NCBI RefSeq assembly: GCF_037892425.1
Contig: NZ_JBBKTT010000001.1
Span: 3,100,001-3,164,000, forward strand
DNA: 64,000 nt
Direction: 5' to 3'
Source: Lacibacter sp. H375
GTDB taxonomy: Bacteria; Bacteroidota; Bacteroidia; Chitinophagales; Chitinophagaceae
The position numbers were made by a program, and so were the translations under genes. Below, piece by piece: positions 26,590-35,234 of this stretch (its first letter is position 1; every line of letters starts with the position of its first letter). Below the pieces are notes generated by a model. It did not search any database. It worked only from the letters and a program-made list of their open reading frames with translations, and had not been told where the DNA came from.

Positions 26590-27882
26590 TTATTGCTTGT
26601 TGCCGATTGCCTGTTCTTTTTCCAACTGTGCTTCGCTGATATGCCGGTAGGCATTTTCTACCATCACAATACCATCATCCACCACTACGCCGATTGCCAA
26701 TGCAATACCTGTGAGTGACATGATGTTTGATGAGATGCCAAACATTTCCAGGAAAATAAAACCTGCTGCTACAGAAATAGGTAATTGGATAAGTATAATG
26801 AGAGCACTTCGCCAATGAAACAAAAAGAGAAGTACAACAATTGATACGGCGATCATCTCTTCGATCAAGGTTCCTTTTACTGATTCAACTGCTTCCTGTA
26901 TCAATGTACTTCTGTCGTAGGATGTTTTAAAAGTGACACCCTCAGGCAATCCCTTTTCTACTTCCTTCATCTTCTCTTTTACTGCGGCAATTACTTTATT
27001 AGCATTTTCATTGTAACGCATCACTACTATGCCACCTACCACTTCACCTTTCCCATCCATATCAAAAATGCCGAGACGTAAGTCACCACCCATTTGCACC
27101 GAGCCAATATCTTTTACACGAACGGGAATGCCGTTATAATTTGTGAGTGCAATATTTTCTACATCTGAAATGTTTTTGATGTAACCCAATCCACGAATGA
27201 TGTAAGCCATGTCTGCCATTTCAAACTTTCGTCCGCCCACATCATTGTTATTGCTTTTCACTTTGTTCATTACATCCATCAGGGAAATGTTGTAATACTG
27301 CAGCTTCACCGGATCAATAACGAGCTGATATTGTTTTTCAAACCCGCCAAACGATGCTACTTCCGCAACACCGGGTACTGTTTGCAAGGCGAATTTGATG
27401 TACCAATCCTGCAATGCACGTTGTTCGCCTAAGTCCATTTTTGGTGCATCCAGATGATACCAATAGATATGACCAACGCCTGTTCCATCCGGACCAAGTG
27501 AAGGCGTTACGCCTTGTGGTAATAAACGTTGTGCAAAATTCAAGCGTTCCAATACTCTTGTTCTCGCCCAATAGATATCAACGTTGTCTTCAAAAATTAC
27601 ATACACAAAACTCATCCCGAACATAGAAGAGCCACGGATGTTTTTAATTTTCGGAATGCCTTGCAGGTTACTCACCAATGGATAGGTTACCTGGTCTTCG
27701 ATCACTTGCGGACTACGGCCCATCCATTCCGTAAAAACGATCACTTGGTTTTCACTCAAATCAGGAATGGCATCGATGGGGTTTTTGTTGATCGAATAAA
27801 TGCCATAAGCAAAGAGGCCCGCTGCCACCAGCAATACAACAAGCCTGTTTCGTAGGGCGACTTCAATTAGTTTTCGAACCAT
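26590..27882 (-). CDS. cusA: CusA/CzcA-type RND pump, N-terminal half (first ORF of a split gene)
   Basis: From ATG 27882 (MVRKLIEVALRN) the ORF gives 430 residues: helix 1, the first porter domain and helices 2-4, ending after the conserved GVVVDDGIVMVENAYRHI, which carries the proton-relay acidic residues of heavy-metal RND pumps. A full CusA has about 1040 residues; this ORF plus the next gives a similar total. The last ten residues (EQAIGNKQ end) come from a heptad repeat tract and have no counterpart in CusA, then a TAA stops it. Upstream, tract H with a strong hairpin separates it from the DUF3347 gene. Confidence 0.88.
   Translation of the reverse strand: MVRKLIEVALRNRLVVLLVAAGLFAYGIYSINKNPIDAIPDLSENQVIVFTEWMGRSPQVIEDQVTYPLVSNLQGIPKIKNIRGSSMFGMSFVYVIFEDNVDIYWARTRVLERLNFAQRLLPQGVTPSLGPDGTGVGHIYWYHLDAPKMDLGEQRALQDWYIKFALQTVPGVAEVASFGGFEKQYQLVIDPVKLQYYNISLMDVMNKVKSNNNDVGGRKFEMADMAYIIRGLGYIKNISDVENIALTNYNGIPVRVKDIGSVQMGGDLRLGIFDMDGKGEVVGGIVVMRYNENANKVIAAVKEKMKEVEKGLPEGVTFKTSYDRSTLIQEAVESVKGTLIEEMIAVSIVVLLFLFHWRSALIILIQLPISVAAGFIFLEMFGISSNIMSLTGIALAIGVVVDDGIVMVENAYRHISEAQLEKEQAIGNKQ
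26592..26619. repeat. Heptad repeat tract G at the cusA break
   Basis: Units attgctt, gttgccg, attgcct, gttcttt (plus strand) cover the last codons of the first cusA ORF. The plus-strand period and unit type match tracts E and H. Confidence 0.6.
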
Positions 27883-27891
27883 AAACTTTAA

Positions 27892-27961
27892 TTTGCAATA
27901 AGCAATGGTCAATTGGCAACCAGTATTTTTTGTTGATTGCCAGTTGCCAATTGACTGTTGA
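27892..27961. repeat. Heptad repeat tract H with inverted arms (hairpin)
   Basis: Ten units of 7 bases (tttgcaa, taagcaa, tggtcaa, ttggcaa, ... tgattgc, cagttgc, caattga, ctgttga). The arms contain a perfect 12-base inverted pair, TCAATTGGCAAC at 27909-27920 and GTTGCCAATTGA at 27943-27954, around a T-rich loop. It lies between the DUF3347 and cusA genes. Confidence 0.8.
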
Positions 27962-28594
27962 TTATTTAATTACTTCTTCTACTGAACCACATGTGAGCAT
28001 TTTTGCTCCGAAATATGGATTCTTCACTTCCTTTATCTCACTGATCCACATAGCACCTTTATTATCGTTTGCCATCGGGCAATGATCGTGATATACAGGC
28101 CGGCCGGCACCAAATGTTTTCACCAACGAATACATATCCTCACTCATGAGTATAAAATGAGAGCGTTGGTGTTTTATGTCGGAAGCATTCTTCGCAACGT
28201 GTTCGCCATGATCCTGCAGTTCTGATGTAATTTCATCGTATGCCTTTTTCTGATCTGTTGTAAATAAAGATTTGTCAACCTTTTTTATAGCATCGATCAT
28301 TGCTTCTCCTCCATTGGCAGCTTCATCTCCGTTATCATTTACCAGTGCGTTTTTTATATGCAGGTAATGATCAACGATCAGTTTAATGGATGCAGCAGCA
28401 GTTGCATTGAGATCAGTGTAAACAACCGCTGCTGTTTTTAGATCTGTATCATCCACTACTACCGATTGCGGTGTGCTGTCTTTCATGTTGTGGCCTTCGT
28501 GTTCGTTTTTTGGCTCATTGCTGTTACATGCCATCAGCATCACGAAACTTATCATTGCAGTTGAAACGACTTGTTTGCTCATTATTTTTTTCAT
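27962..28594 (-). CDS. DUF3347 lipoprotein of the metal island
   Basis: The 210-residue lipoprotein has a signal ending in LMAC (starts at 28594 or, four codons later, at 28582 both fit), a His-rich HEGHN segment and a helical domain. Near the C-terminus lies the family motif HDHCPMAN...GAMWISEIKEVKNPYFG and a last cysteine in TCGS. DUF3347 proteins are common beside copper efflux genes in Bacteroidota and the conserved His, Cys and Met suggest metal binding. Here it is the third gene of the island, upstream of cusA. Confidence 0.85.
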   Translation of the reverse strand: MKKIMSKQVVSTAMISFVMLMACNSNEPKNEHEGHNMKDSTPQSVVVDDTDLKTAAVVYTDLNATAAASIKLIVDHYLHIKNALVNDNGDEAANGGEAMIDAIKKVDKSLFTTDQKKAYDEITSELQDHGEHVAKNASDIKHQRSHFILMSEDMYSLVKTFGAGRPVYHDHCPMANDNKGAMWISEIKEVKNPYFGAKMLTCGSVEEVIK

Positions 28595-28622
28595 TTAGTT
28601 ATTATTCATTATGTTTTGAGTG

Positions 28623-29168
28623 TTAATCTTTTTTTGCTTTTAAATCCATTCTGCATTTGCTGCATTTGCCGGGTTTGTTACTGGTAACATCGGCATGCAT
28701 GGGGCATACATACGTTTTTGCAACTTCAGTTTTTGTTTTCTCTTTTGATTTTACAAGGTCCATTCCGCATTTGCTGCACTTACCGGGTTTGTCACTGGTA
28801 ACATCAGGATGCATGGGGCATGTATAAGTTTTCATCACCTCCATTTTCATTTGTTCTTTTTTCGACTTATTCAGATCCATGCCGCATTTAGGACACTTAC
28901 CGGGTTTGTCGCTGGTAACATCTGCATGCATGGGACAGCTGTAACTTTTTGTTACATCTTTCTTCATTTGTTCTTTTTTAGAAAGCTCGAGTTTCATGCC
29001 GCAAACAGGGCAGTTGCCAGGTTTTTTTGCAGCAACCGAATCATGCATAGGGCAGGTATATAATGTAGCGTGAGGCCCTTTATCTTTTTTGCCTGCTTTT
29101 TCCTGTGCAAATATGTTTACAGAAACGATGGTGAATACTGCCATCAACAGTAATTGTAACGTTTTCAT
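28623..29168 (-). CDS. Periplasmic protein with four heavy-metal-binding repeats
   Basis: After a signal peptide (VNIFAQEK) the 181-residue protein is four repeats of about 34 residues, each with a CPMH...PGxCxxCGM core (the last has CRM in place of CGM), joined by Lys-rich linkers. These are the same heavy-metal-binding repeats found in front of the two adaptors. No other domain is present. It may act as a periplasmic metal sponge or feed metal to the pump, which is inference. The near-identical repeats suggest recent expansion. Confidence 0.88.
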   Translation of the reverse strand: MKTLQLLLMAVFTIVSVNIFAQEKAGKKDKGPHATLYTCPMHDSVAAKKPGNCPVCGMKLELSKKEQMKKDVTKSYSCPMHADVTSDKPGKCPKCGMDLNKSKKEQMKMEVMKTYTCPMHPDVTSDKPGKCSKCGMDLVKSKEKTKTEVAKTYVCPMHADVTSNKPGKCSKCRMDLKAKKD

Positions 29169-29220
29169 CTTTTTTCATTTTAATGTGAAGAATAAGAAAT
29201 GGGTATATGTAAATACCAAT

Positions 29221-29245
29221 AGCCCGGCAACAGGATTGCCCGGCT
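29221..29245 (-). terminator. Possible terminator after the HYC_CC_PP gene
   Basis: AGCCCGGCAA (29221-29230) pairs with TTGCCCGGCT (29236-29245), one mismatch, five-base loop. The minus-strand T-run is modest, so this may be an attenuator within the island. Confidence 0.45.
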
Positions 29246-29263
29246 TATACAAACGAAAAGAAT

Positions 29264-29662
29264 TTAAATACGGAAACTGCAGTTACGGATATAAACAGCC
29301 AACTGCGGACTTCGTGGAGGTGCATTGCTGATAGGAAATTCTTCTGTTACAGAAGTAATGCCGGCAAAGTTGTATACAGGATACGATACTGGTAAAGCTG
29401 AAGCAAAAGAAAGTGTCAATTGAAATGCTGCTGCGGCCTTCTGATCTTTTTCAATTTTCAATTGCTTCTGTTCGTCTTTGCAGCAGGCGTTCTTGCCTTT
29501 GCCATCTTTTTCCATCCCGCAATTATTGCAGGTGTTCTTTCCATCGTTATGGCCAATGCTCCAGTCAACCAGTTTGTCCATGCAATAATGCATTTGCAAC
29601 GTTGCTCCACTGGAGGTGCTGATGTAGAGAAAAGATAATATGGCTACTACAAGCTTTTTCAT
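29264..29662 (-). CDS. HYC_CC_PP family protein, first gene of the metal island
   Basis: The 132-residue protein carries the three motifs that name the family: HYCMDKLVDW near residue 26, NACCKDE near residue 58 and APPRSPQLAVYIRNCSFRI at the end. A signal peptide precedes (LYISTSSGA). Such small secreted proteins occur next to copper genes in Bacteroidota, and the Cys pattern suggests metal binding, but no activity is proven. It heads the island; 95 bases with a hairpin separate it from the four-repeat protein. Confidence 0.82.
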   Translation of the reverse strand: MKKLVVAILSFLYISTSSGATLQMHYCMDKLVDWSIGHNDGKNTCNNCGMEKDGKGKNACCKDEQKQLKIEKDQKAAAAFQLTLSFASALPVSYPVYNFAGITSVTEEFPISNAPPRSPQLAVYIRNCSFRI

Positions 29663-29769
29663 CTGAAATGCTAAATTAGCAACATTTCCTGCTAATCAAT
29701 ATTAAAATCTACTGACAATTATCAGTTGATATGAATTTTAAATATTGGCGGTGCCTGTTTTCAACATTA

Positions 29770-32700
29770 TCAGGCCGTTACCACCGTAACATTCAACTCC
29801 GGTTTGTCCAGCAGAAACACTGCCATCTCATCATTCATTTCAAACCCTTTCTCAACAGTGTACATACCTACTTTCCAGTTATCCTTGGGTTCGTATAAGT
29901 TGAATTTGAGATTACTCTTGCCGGGGTTTTTCTTCACGTTCACCTCTATAAAGCTTACCATTTCTTCGGTAAGGAAACGTGGTTCAATATCAACGATCAG
30001 CTGTTTGGTCATGGTGCGTTTCACTGTTTCCAGCAATAACACCTGGTTGATCTTGAATTCAAAATCATCGTCTTTGTTCCAGCGAGTTTTGAATACACCC
30101 GTCACAAACACAACTGCACCTGGAGTGAAATGATCTTTGAATTTTACAAAGTCTTCACCAAACAAAGCAAATTCCGTATTGCCGGTATAATCTTCGATCA
30201 TACAAATACCAAACTGCTTTCCTGTTTTAGTTACACGTTGGTTATGTGCAGTAACCAAACCGGCTAAACGAAATGTTTGAAACGGATTTGCATGCAACAG
30301 GATTGCTTCTTTAAATTCGTTGAAGTCACTAAGTGGTGTGATCTTGTAATGTTGCATTTCAAATTTAAAATGATCCAACGGATGACCGCTGATGAAGATG
30401 CCTGTGATCTCTTTTTCATGATCGAGTTTTTCTGTCAAGGTCCACTCTTCGCAATTCACAATCTTTGGCGTTGGTATTTCCATCATCATGCTTTCACCAA
30501 ACAAGGTATTGGTATTGCTTTGCACATTTGCCTGGAATCGGTTACCGAAGTTGATGATACGTTCGAGTGTATTCACAGTGTCACCCGGCATTACATGAAA
30601 GTATTGTGCACGGTGATATTCTTTAAAACAATCGAAAGCACCACCATACACCAAACTCTCCAATGATTTTTTATTAACAGTACGTTGGTTCACACGTTTG
30701 ATAAAATCAAACACATCTTTATAAGGACCTTTCTTTTCACGTTCTTCAATGATACTATCGATGGCCGCTTCACCCACACCTTTCAATCCACCTAAACCAA
30801 AACGGATTTCGCCTGCTTTGTTTACTGCAAAACCATTTTGTGATTCATTAATATCAGGGCCAAGTACTTTAATGCCCATGCGTTTACACTCTTCCATAAA
30901 GAAGGTGATCTTTTCAATAGCACCTGCGTTGTTCAACACGGCACTCATATACTCACCGGGATAGTGTGCTTTTAAATAAGCTGTTTGATAAGCAACGAAT
31001 GCATAGCAGGTAGAATGCGATTTGTTGAAAGCGTATTGAGCAAACGCTTCCCAATCGGTCCATATTTTTTCCAGTTTATCTGCAGGATGCCCTTTTGCAG
31101 AGGCACCATCAATAAACTGCTTTTTCATTTTATCGAGTACGGCTTTTTGCTTTTTACCCATTGCTTTACGCAATACGTCCGCATCACCTTTACTAAAGCC
31201 GCCCAGTTTTTGTGCAAGCAACATTACCTGTTCCTGGTAAACCGTGATACCATAAGTTTCATCAAGGTATTCTTCCATTTCAGGAAGATCATAGCTGATC
31301 GCTTCCTTACCATGTTTGCGATCAATGAAGTTGGGGATATACGCAATAGGACCGGGACGATACAAAGCGTTCATCGCAATCAAATCACCAAACTGATCGG
31401 GCTTTAATTCACGCAGGTATTTTTGCATACCCACACTTTCAAACTGGAACGTGCCAATGGTAGAACCGTGTTGATAGAGTTCAAATGTTTTTGCATCATC
31501 TAACGGAATGGTGTCAATATCAATTTCAACACCGTGATTTTGTTTAATGAGCTGCAATGCATTCTTTAAGATGCTGAGTGTTTTTAAACCAAGAAAGTCC
31601 ATCTTGATTACACCTGCATCTTCAATAACGCTTCCTTCAATTTGTGTTAGCCACAGTTCAGATTCTTTCGATGTACAAACAGGGATGAGGTCTGTCAAAT
31701 CTCTTGGTGCAATGATGATACCTGCCGCATGAATGCCCGTGTTACGAACCGAACCTTCCAGAATTTCTGCTTCGTGCAAAATTCTTGATGGCAGATCATC
31801 GCCTGCGTACACCTGGCGGATTTTTTTCACCATTTCCATTTCATCAGGACCAAATGCTTCTTTTTCTGCTAAACTTTTTTCGCCTGTAAATGGTGCATGC
31901 AATACACGCTTTAGTGAAACACCGGGACGTTCAGGAACCAATTTTGATAAAGCACGACTTTCTGCTAATGGCAGATCCATCACACGGGCCACATCGGCAA
32001 TACTACTTTTAGCAGCCATGGTACCATAAGTGATGATCTGTGCTACTTGTGCTTTACCATATTTATCAACAACGTAGTCAATTACTTTTTGTCGTCCTTC
32101 ATCATCAAAGTCCGTATCAATATCCGGCATTGATTTACGATCAGGATTTAAGAAACGCTCAAACAGTAAATTGTATTTAATAGGATCGATGTTGGTGATG
32201 CCGATGCAATACGCCACTACACTACCTGCAGCCGATCCACGACCCGGCCCAACAAACACGCCCATATCACGACCTGCCTTAATAAAATCACTTACAATTA
32301 AGAAGTAACCGGCAAAGCCCATTGTTTTAATGGTGAACAATTCAAAGTCGATTCGTTCTCTTGTGGTTTCTTCTATTTCGTGGTAACGTTCTTTGGCACC
32401 GATGTAAGTAAGATGTTTTAAGAATTCCCACTGATTCAGATTTGCATCGTCGTGCACCTGGAATTCTTTCGGTATAGGAAAGGCGGGGAGCAAAATATCT
32501 TTCTTGAGATTCAGGACCTCGATCTTGTCTACAATTTCATTGGTATTATCGATGGCTTCCGGCACATCGTCAAATACCTTTTTCATTTCTGCTGTTGTCT
32601 TGAAATAGAATTGATCATTTGGGAATGCAAAGCGTTTGTTCTTTACGTTCACATCATCATCACTAAATTCACGCAGGGCAGGAGTGCTTTGTTTTTCGCC

Positions 32701-33402
32701 AGTGTTGATGCACAACAAAATATCATGTGCATTAAAATCGGTTTGATCAACATAGTGCGAATCGTTACTGGCAATAACTTTTACATCATACTTTTTTGCA
32801 AACTTCAACAGCACTGCATTTACTTTATCCTGCTCAACCATGCCATGCCTCTGTATCTCTACATAATAATCTTTCTGAAAAATATTTAACCACCACTTGA
32901 ATTCATTTTCTGCATCTTCTTCACTCTTATTCAGGATCATCTGCGGTACCATGGCGCCGAGACAACAGGTAGTAGCAATTAATCCCTCATGATATTTATG
33001 AATAAGTTCTTTATCAATACGTGGGTACTTGCTATACATGCCTTCAATAAAACCAAGCGATGTAAGTTTTACCAGATTTTTATATCCCTGCTCATTCTTT
33101 GCCAGCAATACCTGGTGATAACGATGATCACGCTGTTCTTTGCTGAAGGTTTTTATATGCCTGTTCTCAGTTAAATAAAATTCGCAACCAACAACGGGCT
33201 TCACTTTTAGTGAGCCATCTTCATTTTTATGTTTGTAGGCCTCGGCCACAAACTGGAAGGCACCAAACATGTTCCCATGGTCGGTAATGGCCAACGCAGG
33301 CATGCCGTCAGTAATGGCTTTATTGTATAATGAACCGATGGAGGCGGCTCCATCGAGCAGAGAATATTGAGTGTGAACGTGTAAATGGGAAAATTTGCTC
33401 AT
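29770..33402 (-). CDS. dnaE: DNA polymerase III subunit alpha
   Basis: The 1210-residue protein has the N-terminal PHP domain (HLHVHTQYSLLDGAASIG), the polymerase core with the catalytic acidic motif PDIDTDFDDEGR near residue 428, finger and tau-binding regions and a C-terminal OB fold. This is the main replicative polymerase of the bacterial chromosome. The length is normal for DnaE (about 1160 in E. coli, longer in Bacteroidota). It stands alone, with a gene-free gap on the 3' side towards the metal island. Confidence 0.98.
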   Translation of the reverse strand: MSKFSHLHVHTQYSLLDGAASIGSLYNKAITDGMPALAITDHGNMFGAFQFVAEAYKHKNEDGSLKVKPVVGCEFYLTENRHIKTFSKEQRDHRYHQVLLAKNEQGYKNLVKLTSLGFIEGMYSKYPRIDKELIHKYHEGLIATTCCLGAMVPQMILNKSEEDAENEFKWWLNIFQKDYYVEIQRHGMVEQDKVNAVLLKFAKKYDVKVIASNDSHYVDQTDFNAHDILLCINTGEKQSTPALREFSDDDVNVKNKRFAFPNDQFYFKTTAEMKKVFDDVPEAIDNTNEIVDKIEVLNLKKDILLPAFPIPKEFQVHDDANLNQWEFLKHLTYIGAKERYHEIEETTRERIDFELFTIKTMGFAGYFLIVSDFIKAGRDMGVFVGPGRGSAAGSVVAYCIGITNIDPIKYNLLFERFLNPDRKSMPDIDTDFDDEGRQKVIDYVVDKYGKAQVAQIITYGTMAAKSSIADVARVMDLPLAESRALSKLVPERPGVSLKRVLHAPFTGEKSLAEKEAFGPDEMEMVKKIRQVYAGDDLPSRILHEAEILEGSVRNTGIHAAGIIIAPRDLTDLIPVCTSKESELWLTQIEGSVIEDAGVIKMDFLGLKTLSILKNALQLIKQNHGVEIDIDTIPLDDAKTFELYQHGSTIGTFQFESVGMQKYLRELKPDQFGDLIAMNALYRPGPIAYIPNFIDRKHGKEAISYDLPEMEEYLDETYGITVYQEQVMLLAQKLGGFSKGDADVLRKAMGKKQKAVLDKMKKQFIDGASAKGHPADKLEKIWTDWEAFAQYAFNKSHSTCYAFVAYQTAYLKAHYPGEYMSAVLNNAGAIEKITFFMEECKRMGIKVLGPDINESQNGFAVNKAGEIRFGLGGLKGVGEAAIDSIIEEREKKGPYKDVFDFIKRVNQRTVNKKSLESLVYGGAFDCFKEYHRAQYFHVMPGDTVNTLERIINFGNRFQANVQSNTNTLFGESMMMEIPTPKIVNCEEWTLTEKLDHEKEITGIFISGHPLDHFKFEMQHYKITPLSDFNEFKEAILLHANPFQTFRLAGLVTAHNQRVTKTGKQFGICMIEDYTGNTEFALFGEDFVKFKDHFTPGAVVFVTGVFKTRWNKDDDFEFKINQVLLLETVKRTMTKQLIVDIEPRFLTEEMVSFIEVNVKKNPGKSNLKFNLYEPKDNWKVGMYTVEKGFEMNDEMAVFLLDKPELNVTVVTA

Positions 33403-33548
33403 AGTCAGGCGTCAAATTTCGTTGTTCTCAATCGAAAAAAAGCGAATAAGAAATCCACAAAAAGAGCGTTTTAGATAAAACAACGGGTGAAAATTTGTCA
33501 GCAGTCCCTCAATAACTATCTTTAACGGATAGACGATTTGGCTCGTTT

Positions 33549-33580
33549 CTTGCTAAAAAGGGGCTGCGTCGCTATTTTTG
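33549..33580 (+). promoter_or_regulatory. Promoter of the NlpC/P60 gene
   Basis: TATTTTTG at 33573-33580 fully matches the -7 consensus, and CTTG ends at 33552, a 20-base spacing for the -33 position. The ATG lies 26 bases downstream. Confidence 0.6.
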
Positions 33581-33606
33581 CGCCGTTGAAAAATTCCAAT
33601 ACCACC

Positions 33607-34284
33607 ATGACTAGACATTTGCTTACATATCTGTCTGCCATACTACTGCTCACCAGTTGCAGTGCGGTAAAGAATGCGTTTCAGCCAAAACAATCTACAA
33701 CCGCCTCAACAACAGTTGAAGAAAAAAATGAAGTGCGGCCTGAATATAAACGTGTAGGCAGCACAGGTTCTTCATCTTCAACACGGCAATCAAGTATTTT
33801 TCAAACAAAAGATGTTGCTTCTTACAGCTCATCACTCGAATTATTTTCCCTCTCACAATTTAAATATGCCATCCGTTTAGATGTGCCTGTTGAAACTATT
33901 CAGAATAAATCTTTATACGAGTTGATCGATAACTGGTGGGGTACACCTTACCGTTTGGGAGGCACTACGCAAAAAGGGATTGACTGCTCTGCTTTTGTAC
34001 AAACATTAATGATGGGAGTCTTTGCAATGCAGTTACCACGCACAGCCCGTGAGCAGAAAGAAGTAGCTTCATGGATACCAATGGACGATTTGAAAGAAGG
34101 TGATCTTATATTTTTTAATACACGTGGGGGAGTATCGCATGTAGGTGTGTACCTGCATAACAATAAGTTTGTGCATGCGTCCACATCGGGAGGGGTTATG
34201 ATCAGTGATCTGAACGAAACCTACTGGAGCCGGAAACTGCTGGGAGCAGGGCGGGTATTACAAAATAGTTCACCCAAACCATAA
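33607..34284 (+). CDS. NlpC/P60 (C40) peptidase lipoprotein
   Basis: From ATG 33607 the protein has 225 residues with a lipoprotein signal (LLLTSC). The C-terminal domain is an NlpC/P60 cell-wall peptidase with catalytic Cys in KGIDCSAFVQT near residue 143, His in SHVGVYLHNNKF near 195 and a further His nearby. The family cleaves D-Glu-diaminopimelate or similar bonds in peptidoglycan. The ~90 residues between the signal and the domain are low-complexity (Ser/Thr-rich), likely a linker. A terminator follows and then hisF starts. Confidence 0.92.
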   Translation: MTRHLLTYLSAILLLTSCSAVKNAFQPKQSTTASTTVEEKNEVRPEYKRVGSTGSSSSTRQSSIFQTKDVASYSSSLELFSLSQFKYAIRLDVPVETIQNKSLYELIDNWWGTPYRLGGTTQKGIDCSAFVQTLMMGVFAMQLPRTAREQKEVASWIPMDDLKEGDLIFFNTRGGVSHVGVYLHNNKFVHASTSGGVMISDLNETYWSRKLLGAGRVLQNSSPKP

Positions 34285-34306
34285 GCATTATCTTTGCAAA
34301 GAGCTT

Positions 34307-34334
34307 GGCTTCAACTTAACTTGAAGCCTTTTTT
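34307..34334 (+). terminator. Intrinsic terminator after the NlpC/P60 gene
   Basis: GGCTTCAA (34307-34314) pairs with TTGAAGCC (34321-34328) and is followed by TTTTTT. Position and T-run fit the upstream gene. Confidence 0.8.
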
Positions 34335-34339
34335 ATTTT

Positions 34340-35098
34340 ATGTTGACGAAACGAATTATCCCCTGTTTAGATATAAAAGATGGCCGCACGGTGAAGGGCA
34401 CCAACTTTGTTGACCTGCGTGATGCAGGTGATCCTGTTGAACTGGGTGCTTTGTATGCCCAGCAAGGCGCCGATGAGCTGGTATTTCTCGATATCACCGC
34501 TACGGTTGAGAAGCGCAAAACACTAAGCGAACTCGTAAAGCGTATTGCCCGACATGTCAATATTCCTTTTACGGTTGGTGGTGGCATCAGCACGGTGGAA
34601 GATATGAGTGTGTTGCTTAACTCAGGTGCCGATAAAGTGAGCGTAAATACGGCTGCTTTTAAAAATCCTCAACTCATCAATGATATTGCGTTGGCTGCAG
34701 GCAGTCAATGTTGTGTATTGGCAATCGATACCAAGAAAGAGGAAGACGGCGAATGGTATGTGTACCTGAATGGTGGACGTACCAAAACCGATATGAAATG
34801 TGTGGACTGGGCACGGCAAGGAGTTGATCTGGGAGCAGGTGAGATTCTGCTCACCAGTATGAATAACGATGGCACCAAACAAGGGTTCGCATTGGATATT
34901 ACCAAGAAACTGTCGGTTGAGTTACCAATTCCGGTAATTGCCAGTGGTGGTGCCGGAACAATGCAGCATTTTGCAGATGTTTTTGAATTGGCTTATGCCG
35001 ATGCAGGACTGGCAGCCAGTATTTTTCATTTCAAAGAAATTGAAATTGCTGATTTGAAAGCATATTTGAAGGAGAGAAATGTTGCGGTAAGGATTTAG
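34340..35098 (+). CDS. hisF: Imidazole glycerol phosphate synthase subunit HisF
   Basis: The 252-residue (beta/alpha)8 barrel begins with [16 protein letters not shown], whose Asp is the catalytic acid/base, followed by GGGIS near residue 80 and the second catalytic Asp in [14 protein letters not shown] near residue 177, and ASGGAGT near 200. HisF makes imidazole glycerol phosphate and AICAR using ammonia from HisH. The rest of the his operon is not in the window except hisIE, which follows after 64 bases of repeat-like spacer. Confidence 0.97.
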   Translation: MLTKRIIPCLDIKDGRTVKGTNFVDLRDAGDPVELGALYAQQGADELVFLDITATVEKRKTLSELVKRIARHVNIPFTVGGGISTVEDMSVLLNSGADKVSVNTAAFKNPQLINDIALAAGSQCCVLAIDTKKEEDGEWYVYLNGGRTKTDMKCVDWARQGVDLGAGEILLTSMNNDGTKQGFALDITKKLSVELPIPVIASGGAGTMQHFADVFELAYADAGLAASIFHFKEIEIADLKAYLKERNVAVRI

Positions 35099-35162
35099 CT
35101 TTGCGGAGAAAGACAATAGAGTCATAGATAACACGGATAGTGAAGATGAAACAGATTTAATT
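35099..35162. repeat. Weak heptad-like tract I between hisF and hisIE
   Basis: Units such as atagata, acacgga, tagtgaa, gatgaaa can be laid out with a 7-base step, but the match between units is weaker than in the other tracts. Confidence 0.35.
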
Positions 35163-35234
35163 TTGATCGGTTGTATCTTTTTAAATCAGCGTCATCAGTG
35201 TTTCTATCAAATAAAAATTAAAAAATCAACTACG

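Noticed and set aside
28623-29168. CRISPR-like or satellite repeat
   Set aside because: The repeated DNA is an in-frame protein repeat of about 102 bases without spacers; it encodes metal-binding units.
35163-35234. ATG 35163 as the start of hisIE
   Set aside because: The 24 extra residues are not found in HisIE proteins and come from the repeat-like spacer; TTG 35235 gives the normal N-terminus.
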